From Burkholderia sp. BCC0322 (GTDB lineage Bacteria; Pseudomonadota; Gammaproteobacteria; Burkholderiales; Burkholderiaceae): a stretch of 64,000 bases of DNA. Below, one piece after another: positions 45,550 through 54,877 of this stretch. Within the stretch, counting starts at the first letter, position 1. Each line of letters opens with the position of its first letter. A model generated the notes under the pieces. The model ran no database searches. It was not told where the DNA came from and saw nothing but the letters and a program-made list of their open reading frames with translations. The position numbers were made by a program, and so were the translations under genes. Location: contig NZ_CADFDU010000004.1 in assembly GCF_902833045.1 (NCBI RefSeq), forward strand, positions 1 through 64,000, read 5' to 3'.

Positions 45550-46422
45550 TCAATCGCGATGGCGCGCGATCCAGTCGCTGAACGCGCGGATCTTCTGCTG
45601 GCTGCCGATGTTCTCGGGATACACGAAGAAGTAGCGCGCGCCCGTCTCGAGCACGATGTCGAACGGCCGTTCAAGCCGGCGTGCGCTGACGTCGTCGTCG
45701 ACGAGCGTCACGTCGCCGATCGCGACGCCGAAGCCCTGCATCGCCGCATTCGTCGCGAGATCGAGCGTGTCGAACGTCGGCCCGCGCGCCGGATCGACGC
45801 TGCGCTCGCCCGCGTGATCGAGCCACGCGCGCCAGTCGCGATGGTCGCGGGTCGGATGCAGCAACGTATGGCGCGCGAGATCGCCGAGCGCGTCGAGCGG
45901 CGACGTCTGCCTCAATTCGGGTGCGCAGACGGGCGTCAGCCGCTCGTCGAACAGCGGCAGCGCGCACACGCCCGTGCCCGGCGACGTACCGTAGACGACC
46001 GCCGCATCGAACGGCTCGGTCGCGAAATCGACGACGTGCTGCCACGCGGTGGTGATCTGCACATGCAGATCGGGATGCTCGCCCTGGAAGCGCATGATGC
46101 GCGGCAGCATCCAGCGCATCACGCAGGTGGGCACCTTCAGCGCGAGATCGGTGCGCTGCCGCGTGAGCTTCATCGAAATATCTTCGATCCGCGCGAAGCT
46201 CTCGTTGACGACCGGCAGCAACTGCTCGCCCTCCGCCGTCAGCGTCAGGCCCTTCGCATGCCGCTTGAACAACGGGAAACCGTAATGCGCCTCGAGCGTC
46301 TGGATCTGCCGGCTTACCGCGCCCTGCGTGATGCACAGCTGCTCGGCCGCGCGCGTGAAGCTGCGGTGGCGAGCCACCGTCGAGAAGATCTGCAGCGCAT
46401 GCAGGGGCGGAAGTCGGCGCAT
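45550..46422 (-). CDS. LysR-family regulator, GcvA/AmpR-like
   Basis: 290 aa. Starts MRRLPPLHALQIFSTVARHR, then SFTRAAEQLCITQGAVSRQI for the HTH, as in the GcvA/AmpR branch. The effector domain contains VPTCVMRWMLPRIMRFQGEH. It lies 106 bases downstream of a beta-lactamase-like gene on the same strand, not divergent from it as in ampR-ampC or penR-penA pairs, so a role in its control is uncertain. Confidence 0.9.
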   Translation of the reverse strand: MRRLPPLHALQIFSTVARHRSFTRAAEQLCITQGAVSRQIQTLEAHYGFPLFKRHAKGLTLTAEGEQLLPVVNESFARIEDISMKLTRQRTDLALKVPTCVMRWMLPRIMRFQGEHPDLHVQITTAWQHVVDFATEPFDAAVVYGTSPGTGVCALPLFDERLTPVCAPELRQTSPLDALGDLARHTLLHPTRDHRDWRAWLDHAGERSVDPARGPTFDTLDLATNAAMQGFGVAIGDVTLVDDDVSARRLERPFDIVLETGARYFFVYPENIGSQQKIRAFSDWIARHRD

Positions 46423-46528
46423 GAAGAAGGCAAACGGAAAAACGGCGCGGAAGGACCGCGCGCCGACCGCGGCGCGCGCTGTCCGACACGATAAGCCAAA
46501 CGCCGGCTTTGCGCGAGGCGCGGGACGC

Positions 46529-47428
46529 TCAGGCCGTCGCGGTGAGCGCGCCCGCCACGATGCGCGCCGCCGACGCGACGACGTCCGCGCGGGCCGCCGC
46601 GGCGGCCTGCTGCTGCGTGAACGACACGGCCATCACGATCGGCGCACGCGACGGCGGCCACAGCACCGCGACGTCGGTCGTCGTACCGTAACCGCCCGTG
46701 CCGGCCTTGTCCGCGATGCGCCAGCCGGGCGGCACGCCCGCCGCGATGCCGGTCGCGCCGCGCGCGCCGCCGACCATCCATTCCGTCAGTTGCGCGCGCT
46801 GCGGCTCGTGCAGCGCGTTGCCGAGCAACAGCCGCTGCAGCGTGTCGACCATCTCCACCGGCGTCGACGTGTCGCGTTCGTCGCCGGGCGCCGCGTTGTT
46901 CAGTTCGGGTTCCCAGTGATCGAGTCGGAACGACGTGGCGCCGCTCTCGCGCGCGAACGACGTGACGGCCTGCGGGCCGCCGAGCACGCCCATCAGCAGG
47001 TTGCCGGCGCCCTTGTCGCCCGACTGCAGCATCGCCGCGCACAACTGCTCGATCGTCATGCCCGTGTCGACGTGGCTTTCCGTGATCGGCGAGCCCGACA
47101 CGATTTCATAGCGGCGGTACAGGATGCGGCGCGGCAGCAGCGACGCGTCGAGCGAGCCGCGCGCGAGCATCGCGGCAGCCGCGACGACCGCATACGTGCC
47201 GCACAGCGGGAAGCGCTCGCGCGCACGGTGCGCGATCCGCACGCCGTTCGACGTATCGAGCGCGGCGACGCCGAGCCGGCCATTCGAGGCCTTCTCGAGC
47301 GCGGTCAGTTCGGCCTGGGCGGTATGGGCGCGCCCCTGGTCGGCGACCGGCGCGGACGTGCACGCGGCGACGAACGGCGCGGCAACGGCGGCAAGCAACA
47401 GCGAGCGGCGTGTCGGAGAATGTTCCAT
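46529..47428 (-). CDS. Class A beta-lactamase homologue lacking catalytic residues
   Basis: The 299-aa chain aligns by eye with PenA-type class A enzymes from end to end: signal TRRSLLLAAVAAPFVAAC (lipobox, Cys23; also Tat-like), ERFPLCGTYAVV, ITESHVDTGMTIEQLCAAML, FRLDHWEPELNNAAPGDERD and GWRIADKAGTGGYGTTTD. However, the nucleophile Ser70 is Gly77, Lys73 is Ala80, Ser130 is Gly137, Asn132 is Lys139 and the KTG triad reads KAG. Glu166 (Glu173) and Lys234 (Lys241) remain. The frame is intact. It is therefore likely a non-hydrolysing relative, perhaps a binding or sensing protein. I chose the ATG at 47428, where the signal peptide begins. Confidence 0.88.
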   Translation of the reverse strand: MEHSPTRRSLLLAAVAAPFVAACTSAPVADQGRAHTAQAELTALEKASNGRLGVAALDTSNGVRIAHRARERFPLCGTYAVVAAAAMLARGSLDASLLPRRILYRRYEIVSGSPITESHVDTGMTIEQLCAAMLQSGDKGAGNLLMGVLGGPQAVTSFARESGATSFRLDHWEPELNNAAPGDERDTSTPVEMVDTLQRLLLGNALHEPQRAQLTEWMVGGARGATGIAAGVPPGWRIADKAGTGGYGTTTDVAVLWPPSRAPIVMAVSFTQQQAAAAARADVVASAARIVAGALTATA

Positions 47429-47638
47429 GAATGTGATGTGTTCTGTCGGCATCGGTGGCAAGAAGCAACGCGGGCGCGCGTTGAACTGGCGCGCCCGTTC
47501 ACGCCGGCGGCCGGCCCGCGACGGCCTACGCCGCGCATCCCCGAGGGACGGCCGTCGGCCCCGCGCAGCGCGGGACTCGCATGAACAGGCCCTAGCGTAG
47601 CAGCGACCGCCGCCACGTTCCAGCGAAACGGCCCTGCG

Positions 47639-48508
47639 TCACCCTTGCGACGAAGGCAGATACGGCACCGGATTGACCGGCTTGCCGTCGCGCCGCACTT
47701 CGAACAGCAGCGCGACACGCGAGTTGTCGAGGTCGCCCATTTCGGCGATCTCGTCGCCCTGACGCACGATGTCGCCCGTCTTCACGAGCAGCTTGCGGTT
47801 GTGCGCATAGGCGGTCAGGAAATCCGCGTTGTGCTGGACGATGATCAGGCTGCCGTAATCGTTCAGGCCGGTGCCGGCGTACATCACGCGGCCGTCGGCC
47901 GCGGCGCGGACCGGGTCGCCCGGCCGGCCGGCGATCTGGATGCCGCGGTTCTGCCCCGGCCGGAACCCGTCGACGATCTTGCCGTTCGCGGGCCACTTGA
48001 GTGCGACGCCGCCCGCATGCCGCTTCGTTTCCTTGACGACCTGACGGTCGCTCGCGCTCGACGCCGCGGTCTGCGCGGTTGCCGGGTTGCTCGCTGCACC
48101 GTTGCTCGACGCCGACGACGCCGACGACGCGGCCACCTGCGTGCCGGCCACGCCCGACGGCGGCAACGGCTGCTGCTTGACGATGCGCAGCACCTGTCCC
48201 ATGCGCAGCCTGCCCTTCGCACCCAGCTTGTTCCAGGTGCGCAGGTCGGCCACGCTGCAGCCGTTCGCGGACGCGATGCCCGTCAACGTGTCGCCGCGCT
48301 TCACGACGTACTTCTGCGCGACGAGAATCGGCGCCGGCGGCGGTGTGACGGCCGACTGCGCGGCAGCGGGCTGGCTCGACGGCGACGGTTGTCCCCCCAG
48401 CGCGTCGCTCGGCGAAACGGACTGCGTGCTTGCACAACCGGCCATGACGAGCACGGCTGCCAGGCCCGGCAGCCACGCTGCGTTGCGGTGAATCTCGCGC
48501 GTTTTCAT
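47639..48508 (-). CDS. NlpD/EnvC-like LysM-LytM lipoprotein
   Basis: Outer-membrane lipoprotein (signal ending LVMAGC, Cys23 or so) with one LysM domain (KYVVKRGDTLTGIASANGCS, VADLRTWNKLGAKGRLRMGQ), a Ser/Ala-rich linker and a C-terminal LytM/M23 domain (RGIQIAGRPGDPVRAAADGR, LLVKTGDIVRQGDEIAEMGD). Zinc ligands are missing: the usual HxxxD is QIAGR and the usual HFE is LLFEV. This is the pattern of amidase activators rather than peptidases. I chose the ATG at 48508, which has GGAG upstream; it gives 289 aa. Confidence 0.88.
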   Translation of the reverse strand: MKTREIHRNAAWLPGLAAVLVMAGCASTQSVSPSDALGGQPSPSSQPAAAQSAVTPPPAPILVAQKYVVKRGDTLTGIASANGCSVADLRTWNKLGAKGRLRMGQVLRIVKQQPLPPSGVAGTQVAASSASSASSNGAASNPATAQTAASSASDRQVVKETKRHAGGVALKWPANGKIVDGFRPGQNRGIQIAGRPGDPVRAAADGRVMYAGTGLNDYGSLIIVQHNADFLTAYAHNRKLLVKTGDIVRQGDEIAEMGDLDNSRVALLFEVRRDGKPVNPVPYLPSSQG

Positions 48509-48776
48509 GGACGATCCGACTCCGGTTTGACAATCTTTCAAGCATCTCAAAAACGGAACGGCCGACGTGTAACCGGATGCAAACAATGATGACAAACGAT
48601 CACGAACCGGATGCCGGCCGGCATTCGCTACCGGTAATACGGCCCGATCCGGAAAAACTTGATGGTCTGGTTGCGTGAAAACGGAAGAATTTTCGTTTCA
48701 GGAAACTATGGCGAATGTGTTTCGATAGGTGCGAAACGACGCTACCGCCTGCTGCGGCGCGCGCCCGCCGCGATGT

Positions 48777-48887
48777 TCAGCGCAACCACGCGGCGAGTTC
48801 GGAGCAGGCCCACGCGATGCCGATGCACAGGAACAGCACGTGCAACGCGATCTTGAACGACACGCCCCACGACGGATCGATCTGCAT
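48777..48887 (-). CDS. Putative 36-residue single-helix membrane protein
   Basis: A short open frame in the 533-base gap between the LytM gene and the next LysR gene. It has GGGGAG six bases before the ATG and encodes MQIDPSWGVSFKIALHVLFL followed by CIGIAWACSELAAWLR, that is one transmembrane helix. No family was recognised. The ribosome site and hydrophobic bias are the evidence; it could still be chance. The rest of the gap shows nothing clear. Confidence 0.45.
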   Translation of the reverse strand: MQIDPSWGVSFKIALHVLFLCIGIAWACSELAAWLR

Positions 48888-49041
48888 GACAGGCTCCCCG
48901 GTTGATGTGCGGCCATGATCCGCCATCGATCCCACCCCGAAAATGCGGAACCGACGAATCGGGCCTCAGGCTGCGCCTGAGACCGCGCCCGCGGTTCCCT
49001 GCTAACTTATCGGCCATTCCAACACGATCGCCCCGCCCACC

Positions 49042-49938
49042 ATGCGCTTCGACCTGACCGACCTGCGGCTCTTCCTGAACATCTGCGAGGCCGGCACGAT
49101 CACGAGCGGCGCCGAGCGGACCCACATCACGCTGCAGGCCGCGAGCGAGCGCATCCGCGGCATGGAGGACGAACTCGGCGTGCCGCTGCTGCATCGGACC
49201 AAGTCGGGCGCACAGGCCACCGACGCGGGCCGCGCGCTCGAGCATCACGCGCGCACCGTGCTGCAACAGATCGACCACATGCGCGGCGAGTTGCAGCAAT
49301 ACGGCCAGGGGCTGCGCGGGCATATCCGGCTGCTGTGCAACACGGCGTCGCTGAGCGAATACCTGCCCGACGCACTGGCCGACTACCTGCCGCATCATCC
49401 GAAGCTGTCGATCAGCGTCGAGGAGCGCTCGAGCCAGGAAATCGTGCATGCGATCCGCAACAAGACGGCCGAGGTCGGCATCGTCGCCGATTCGGTCGGG
49501 CTCGGCGGCCTCGAACAGAAGCCGTTCCGCGAGGACTGGCTGATCGTGGTCGTGCCGGCCGCGCATCCGCTCGCGTCGCAAGGCGAGGTCGCGTTCGACT
49601 CGATCGCCGATGCCGACTTCATCGGCCTCACCGACGGCAGCGCACTGCAGGTGCATCTCGCCGACCAGGCGCGCGCGCTCGGCAAGCGGATCCGCTATCG
49701 CGTGCAACTGAAGAGCTTCGATGCGATCTGCCGCGTGATCGCCAGCGGGGTGGGCATCGGCATCGTGTCGCGCCATGCGGCCGAGCGCGCGATGCAGACG
49801 ATGGACGTGCGGCTCGTCGAGCTGTCCGATCCGTGGAGCCACCGCCGGCTGAAGCTGTGCGCGCGGTCGTTCGATGCGCTGCCGAAGTACACGCGCGAGT
49901 TCGTCGCGTTCTTGTCCGGCGAAACCACGCCGCGGTGA
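49042..49938 (+). CDS. LysR-family transcriptional regulator
   Basis: 298 aa with HTH segment (RFDLTDLRLFLNICEAGTIT, THITLQAASERIRGMEDELG) and an effector domain with GLRGHIRLLCNTASLSEYLP and ASGVGIGIVSRHAAERAM. Such regulators often sit next to TauE/SafE permease genes; here the tauE remnant lies 2.7 kb away beyond a large lipoprotein gene. The target is unknown. Confidence 0.9.
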   Translation: MRFDLTDLRLFLNICEAGTITSGAERTHITLQAASERIRGMEDELGVPLLHRTKSGAQATDAGRALEHHARTVLQQIDHMRGELQQYGQGLRGHIRLLCNTASLSEYLPDALADYLPHHPKLSISVEERSSQEIVHAIRNKTAEVGIVADSVGLGGLEQKPFREDWLIVVVPAAHPLASQGEVAFDSIADADFIGLTDGSALQVHLADQARALGKRIRYRVQLKSFDAICRVIASGVGIGIVSRHAAERAMQTMDVRLVELSDPWSHRRLKLCARSFDALPKYTREFVAFLSGETTPR

Positions 49939-49995
49939 CGCGCGCCGTTCGCGGTCGATGCCGCGATGCACGCTCCAATTCACTTCGATCCTTAT

Positions 49996-50009
49996 GGATA
50001 ACGTTTTCC
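49996..50009. promoter_or_regulatory. Upstream LacI/PurR-type operator-like site
   Basis: GGATAACGTTTTCC differs by one base from a perfect palindrome of the LacI-family type and from the core of the second site 231 bases downstream. It may be an auxiliary operator that allows looping. Confidence 0.5.
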
Positions 50010-50196
50010 CTCAAATTTCTTCAAGCACACCTCCCCGACTAGTCCTTCTTCTAGCCGCTTCCGCATCGACATCCCGCGCTGCCGCACATCTCATCCGTCA
50101 GAAATCCCGGTAATTTCTGCGACATTCCGATCTGGCCTACCACGCCCTCCGTTCCACTATCCGGGTTTTTCCCGCCCCGATCGGCGCGAAAGTTCA

Positions 50197-50242
50197 TTGA
50201 CATCCCGCCGATCGCCGCCTAAATTTGGAAAACGTTTTCCAA
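50197..50242 (+). promoter_or_regulatory. Sigma-70 promoter with overlapping LacI-type operator
   Basis: A consensus -35 TTGACA (50197-50202), a 17-base spacer and a -10 TAAATT (50220-50225) are followed at once by the perfect 18-bp palindrome TTGGAAAACGTTTTCCAA (50225-50242), which would cover the transcription start. The arrangement indicates repression by a LacI-family regulator not encoded in this window. The 5' leader would be about 190 bases. Confidence 0.7.
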
Positions 50243-50420
50243 TGCATCCGCGCGACGTCGGTCACGGCCCGCGCCGGGAGAACGCTTGCCCGCTCGAAGG
50301 GTGATTCAGGCCGTCCGTCTTCAGGGATCAGGGTTGCAAGACGGAGGACGGGTACGGGCATCGAGCGCGGCAACGGCCACACCCGCCCGTGCTTCATCAC
50401 TATTCAAAACTGGAGACACA

Positions 50421-52595
50421 ATGCATCCGCGCAGCAGATTCGCGCTCGGCGCCGCGCTCAGCGCCCTTTCCGTCCTGTTCGTCAGCGCATGCGGCGGCAA
50501 CGACGTGACCGACACGCCGTCACCATCGTCATCTTCTCCGCCCGCGTCCACGACACCGTCGCTCGCGGCGAACTCGCTGCAGGCGCTCGTCTACGGCGCG
50601 CCCGACACCAGCGTGCCGGCCGGCACGAACATTCCGGTCACGATGATGGGCCAGATGCGCGCGCTGTTCGACCTGATCCGGAAATCGCCCGACTTCACGC
50701 AGGTCGTGATGGATCTCGGCGACGGCACGCCGGTCCACGTGCTCGACACGAACACCGGCGACAAATTCCTGCCGGGCAAGCTCGCGCTCGGCCTGTCGTA
50801 CATCCTGATCGACATGAAGTCGAAGAACGATCCGCAATACGCGAGCTACCTCGCGACGTACCAGACGATCACGACCGCGATGATGGCGCAGTCGGGCAGC
50901 AACTACACGTACGCGAATACGTCGTGGGGCGAGTACTACTACCTCGTCGCGCTGAACAACCTGAAAGCGCACGGGATGCTCAACGAAGTCTTCAGCGACG
51001 CAATGCTCGCGACGTTGCAGCAGCGGCTCACCTTCTGCGACATGTTCGGCCCCGATGCGAGCGGCAAGACCGATACGTGCCCCGCGGCCGGCACGCCGAT
51101 CGACATCGCGTCGCTCAACACCGCGCAGAACTACTATGCGGTGTCCTACGGAATTGCCGGGCTGCGCCAGAAGCTCGGCTGGAGCAGCCCGTCGTTTGCA
51201 TCGAAGACCGATCCGTCGGTCGCGACGATGGGCGCGCGCGATGCGCTGCTGTACACGCTCACCAACCATATCCGCAACGACTCGTCGGGCGGGTTCTCGG
51301 ACGAAGCGTCGAACACGCACACGACCTACTACGACCAGGCGCGCTTCGACCGCTACAGCACGCTGCTGATCGGCGAAGTGACCGAGCGCACGTTCGAGAT
51401 GGGCAACGAGGCGAACCTCACGCCCGAACTGAAGGGCTATCTGCGCAAGTCGGTCGACCTGATCCTGCCGCAGCTGAACGCGAACGGCCAGGGCTTCAAC
51501 TACGGCCGCTCGATCGGCCCGTACGGCGATTCGGCGTTCATGGAAGTGCTGACGGCCGCGGCCAACGCCGGCGTGCTGACCGACCAGGAGAAGCAGGTCG
51601 CGTATGCGTTCATCTATCAGGCCGCGCATCGGTTCGACACGTACTGGTACGACCCGTCGCTGCCGACGCCGTCGGTGAACATGTGGGTCAAGGGCCGCGG
51701 CACGGACGCGTATCGCGGCAAGCCGCGCGTGATGGGCGAGAACTTCAGCCTGCTGCACCAGTACCTGTACGTGAACGCGTGGTGGAACAAGCTCGGCTTC
51801 GGCGGCAAGGCGCCGATGGCCGATGCGGACTACAACGCGTGGCTCGACGCGCTGCCGCATTACACGCTCACCTGGTACAACCAGCCGGGCGACACCGCGC
51901 ATCCGTACAGTGCGGCGCTCGTCACCGTGCGCGACGGTCGGCGCGTGATCAACCTGAACCTCAGCCAGGCGCCCGACTACAACTCGTACACGCCGTACTA
52001 CCCGGTGCCGTTCTCCGACAAGCTGATCTACGGCACGACCGATCTCGGCTACGCGCTGCTGGTGCCGCAGGTGTCGTACAACGGGAAGACCTACATTCCC
52101 GTCACGTACTACAAGAACCTGAACGTCCAGCAAAGCAACGGTCAGGTGATCGTGTCGTTCGATACCGCGAAGTTCCGGCTCGCGTCGAAGAACGCGGCGT
52201 ACACGACGGATCTCGACCTGCAGGTGCATACGGTATTGACGTTCGCGCACGGCTCGGTCGCACGCAGCGATACGCTGAGCACGGGCACGCTCACCGGTAA
52301 CCTGTCGGTCGAAACGGACTTCACGTCGTTCGCGGATTTCGCATCGACGCAGGCGAACGGCGACGGCGTGTCGGTGACCTACGCGAACAGCGCCGCGACC
52401 GGCTATGCGGCGTCCGGGTTCGACAACTGCGCGCTGTCCGCCTTCGATACGGTGAACGGCACGACGAACCCGCTGTCGACGACGCCGATAGGCCAGCTGC
52501 ATTCGAACTTCGCCTGCACGACGAAGCCGTTCGCACTCGGCGCGGGCGCGACCCGCACGTTCGGATGGACGCTGAAATACGCCGACCCGGCCTGA
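50421..52595 (+). CDS. Large secreted lipoprotein of unknown function, possibly carbohydrate-active
   Basis: 724 aa with a lipoprotein signal (LGAALSALSVLFVSAC, Cys24) and a Ser/Pro/Thr linker. The middle is mostly helical and contains NANGQGFNYGRSIGPYGDSA, which recalls the (alpha/alpha) toroid of polysaccharide lyases. From about residue 490 it is beta-sandwich-like (RVINLNLSQAPDYNSYTPYY, DLDLQVHTVLTFAHGSVARS). Two Cys near the C-terminus may form a disulphide. No family could be named. Control by a LacI-type operator suggests sugar-linked expression. A ribosome site GGAGA precedes the ATG. Confidence 0.8.
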   Translation: MHPRSRFALGAALSALSVLFVSACGGNDVTDTPSPSSSSPPASTTPSLAANSLQALVYGAPDTSVPAGTNIPVTMMGQMRALFDLIRKSPDFTQVVMDLGDGTPVHVLDTNTGDKFLPGKLALGLSYILIDMKSKNDPQYASYLATYQTITTAMMAQSGSNYTYANTSWGEYYYLVALNNLKAHGMLNEVFSDAMLATLQQRLTFCDMFGPDASGKTDTCPAAGTPIDIASLNTAQNYYAVSYGIAGLRQKLGWSSPSFASKTDPSVATMGARDALLYTLTNHIRNDSSGGFSDEASNTHTTYYDQARFDRYSTLLIGEVTERTFEMGNEANLTPELKGYLRKSVDLILPQLNANGQGFNYGRSIGPYGDSAFMEVLTAAANAGVLTDQEKQVAYAFIYQAAHRFDTYWYDPSLPTPSVNMWVKGRGTDAYRGKPRVMGENFSLLHQYLYVNAWWNKLGFGGKAPMADADYNAWLDALPHYTLTWYNQPGDTAHPYSAALVTVRDGRRVINLNLSQAPDYNSYTPYYPVPFSDKLIYGTTDLGYALLVPQVSYNGKTYIPVTYYKNLNVQQSNGQVIVSFDTAKFRLASKNAAYTTDLDLQVHTVLTFAHGSVARSDTLSTGTLTGNLSVETDFTSFADFASTQANGDGVSVTYANSAATGYAASGFDNCALSAFDTVNGTTNPLSTTPIGQLHSNFACTTKPFALGAGATRTFGWTLKYADPA

Positions 52596-52667
52596 GCTGT
52601 GTGACCCACACCCACGTCCGGTGAACGACCCCGAACCCGGCTGTTGTCGAAACCGGCTTCGGGATCG

Positions 52668-53448
52668 TCACGGACAGCGGGCATCGCGCTCGTCGGCGAT
52701 GCCCGCATACAGCCACCCCGAAGCCGCCATATACGCGCCGAGCGCGATCAGCCCGACGAAGAAGCCGCGCTTGAACGCCTTCTCGCTCATCACGCGCCGC
52801 GCATATTGGCCGCCGGCCATGCCCGCCAGCGCCGGCGCGAGCGCGAGCGCCGAGATCGACCGTCTCCAGTGCGCCCGTCACGCGCAACTGCAGACCGAGC
52901 ACGATCGTCGACGCGGTGAACGACAGCCCGAGCGCCTGGATCAGGTCGTCCTTCGACAACCGCAGCGCCTGCAGGTACGGCACGGCCGGCACGACGAACA
53001 CGCCGGTCGCGGCCGTCACGACACCCGTCAGGTAGCCGACCACGGCCGACAGCCATTTTTCATGGCGACCCGGCGCGGGCAGCCGCGCGGCGGCCAGCCC
53101 CCACAGCCCGTAGAGGATCAGCACCCCGCCGAGCGCCGCATGCGTCCAGGTGCTGCCGGCCGCGAGCGCGGGCAGCCCGCCCGTCAGCGTGCCGATCGTC
53201 AGGCCGGCGAGCAGCGGCCACAGCCGGCGCAGCAGCAGCCCGAACGACGGGCCGAGCCACAATTGCCACACGTTGGTGACGAACGACGGCACGAGCAGCA
53301 GGCTTGCGGCGGCCGACGGCGGCATCGCGAGCGTCAGCAGCCCCATCGCGATCGTCGGCAGCCCGAGCCCGATCATGCCCTTGACCGCGCCCGCCAGCAG
53401 GAAAACCACCGCGATGATCGTCAGCGCATGAATGTGCATGAAAGGCAT
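52668..53448 (-). pseudogene. TauE/SafE-family permease, frameshifted
   Basis: Sulfite/organosulfur-exporter-type membrane protein. The N-terminal part is intact (TIIAVVFLLAGAVKGMIGLG, LTIGTLTGGLPALAAGSTWT, SAVVGYLTGVVTAATGVFVV). Near 52855-52862, after LRVTGALET, one base appears inserted (or two lost) and the natural C-terminus (ISALALAPALAGMAGGQYAR, then MSEKAFKRGFFVGLIALGAY) continues in another frame to a stop at 52668. Otherwise it would be about 260 aa. Either a recent inactivation or a sequence error. The start at 53448 has GGACGGA upstream. Confidence 0.82.
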
Positions 53449-53720
53449 TCCGTCCAGTTGAGTACGGCGCCGATGGTGAAGTCCGATCGCGCCGCTCGCC
53501 ATCTGGTTTTGCCTGAGGCTGGCTAGGGCTTGCCAGGCGGTGCGGCGGCGCGAACGTACCGATGTGCGGTCGCGCCACGGGCCGGCGAAAAACGCGCCGC
53601 CGATACCAATGCAGGCGGGACTTGACCATGCGCCACCACCGGGGTTGCCAAACTCGAACCCAGCCCCCGAATCCGGACGAATACGGGGCCTGCTCCGCAA
53701 CGAAAGCCGATCCGGGCCGA

Positions 53721-54737
53721 TCAGCTCCCGTGAGATCCCCCCTGCCCTTGCTCGCTATCGAGGTGCGCCATCTGTGCGGCCGGATAACGCTCACCGGCAG
53801 CCGCCCCGGCGGGAACCGCCGCTTCGATGCGAGCGATGTCACCGACCGTTAGTTGCATCTCAGCAGCTTGCAATGCGTCCTGAAGCTGCGTGCGCTTGCG
53901 CGCGCCGATCAGCGGCACGATATCGCCGCCGCGCGACAGCGCCCACGCGATCGCGACCTGCGCCGGATTCCTGCCCTTCTCGTCGGCGATCGCGCGCAAC
54001 GCGTCGACGAGCGCAAGGTTGTGCGCGAGGTTCTCGCCCTGGAAGCGCGGGCTCGCCGCGCGGAAATCGCGCTCCCCCTGCCGCGTCGTGCTCCAGCGCC
54101 CGCCGAGCAGCCCGCGCGACAGCACGCCGTACGCCGTCACGCCGATCCCGAGTTCGCGGCACGCCGGCAGGATCGCGGCCTCGATGCCGCGCGACAGCAG
54201 CGAATATTCGATCTGCAGGTCGGAGATCGGCGCGACGGCCGCCGCACGGCGGATCGTGTCGGCGCCGGCTTCCGACAGGCCGATATGGCGCACGTACCCG
54301 GCCTTCACGAGATCGGCGATCGCGCCGATCGTGTCCTCGATCGGCACCGCCGGATCGACGCGCGCCGGCCGATAGATGTCGATGTAGTCGGTGCCGAGCC
54401 GCTTCAGCGAGTACGCGACGAAGTTGCGGATCGCCGCCGGCCGCGCGTCGTAGCCGGCAAACCCGCCGGCCGGATCGCGCAGCGCGCCGAATTTCACGCT
54501 GATCAGCACCTGGTCGCGTGTCCGGCCGCGCAGAGCATCGCGGATCAGCATCTCGTTGTCGCCCATCCCGTAGAAATCGCCGGTGTCGAGCATCGTGATG
54601 CCGTGGTCGAGTGCCGCGTGCAGCGTCGCGATGCTTTCGTCGCGGTCGGCCGGCCCGTAGAAGTCCGACATCCCCATGCAGCCGAGCGCGAGTGCCGACA
54701 CCCGCAGGCCCGTCCGGCCCAGTTCACGCGTTTCCAT
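53721..54737 (-). CDS. Aldo/keto reductase
   Basis: NADPH-dependent TIM-barrel reductase of the YajO/AKR13-like group. N-terminal RELGRTGLRVSALALGCMGM, the catalytic Asp and Tyr in MLDTGDFYGMGDNE, the Lys in ISVKFGALRD, and the cofactor-binding end VPLIGARKRTQLQDAL. At the usual His position the sequence reads DIYRPARVDP rather than xxHRxDP, as in some subfamilies. The ATG at 54737 gives 338 aa. Divergent from a LysR gene 140 bases away, the likely regulator. Confidence 0.9.
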   Translation of the reverse strand: METRELGRTGLRVSALALGCMGMSDFYGPADRDESIATLHAALDHGITMLDTGDFYGMGDNEMLIRDALRGRTRDQVLISVKFGALRDPAGGFAGYDARPAAIRNFVAYSLKRLGTDYIDIYRPARVDPAVPIEDTIGAIADLVKAGYVRHIGLSEAGADTIRRAAAVAPISDLQIEYSLLSRGIEAAILPACRELGIGVTAYGVLSRGLLGGRWSTTRQGERDFRAASPRFQGENLAHNLALVDALRAIADEKGRNPAQVAIAWALSRGGDIVPLIGARKRTQLQDALQAAEMQLTVGDIARIEAAVPAGAAAGERYPAAQMAHLDSEQGQGGSHGS

Positions 54738-54877
54738 GCCCGTTTCCTTGAGTGATGAATGAACAGGCCGGATTCTGGACGCATCGCGACACGCGATAAA
54801 CGCGAAACACTCAACCAAACCATTCGACGCTGATTAACAATGGAGCCTGCGCCCCTCCACCCACGCACCCGCCCCGC

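Noticed and set aside
45550-47428. Inducible ampR-ampC/penR-penA-type resistance pair
   Set aside because: The two genes are co-directional rather than divergent, and the enzyme lacks the catalytic Ser and Lys.
47639-48508. Active M23 endopeptidase
   Set aside because: The zinc-binding His residues are replaced (QIAGR and LLFEV), as in amidase activators.
53452-53720. Possible tRNA or small RNA in the gap between the tauE remnant and the aldo/keto reductase gene
   Set aside because: No cloverleaf or convincing hairpin with promoter could be traced.
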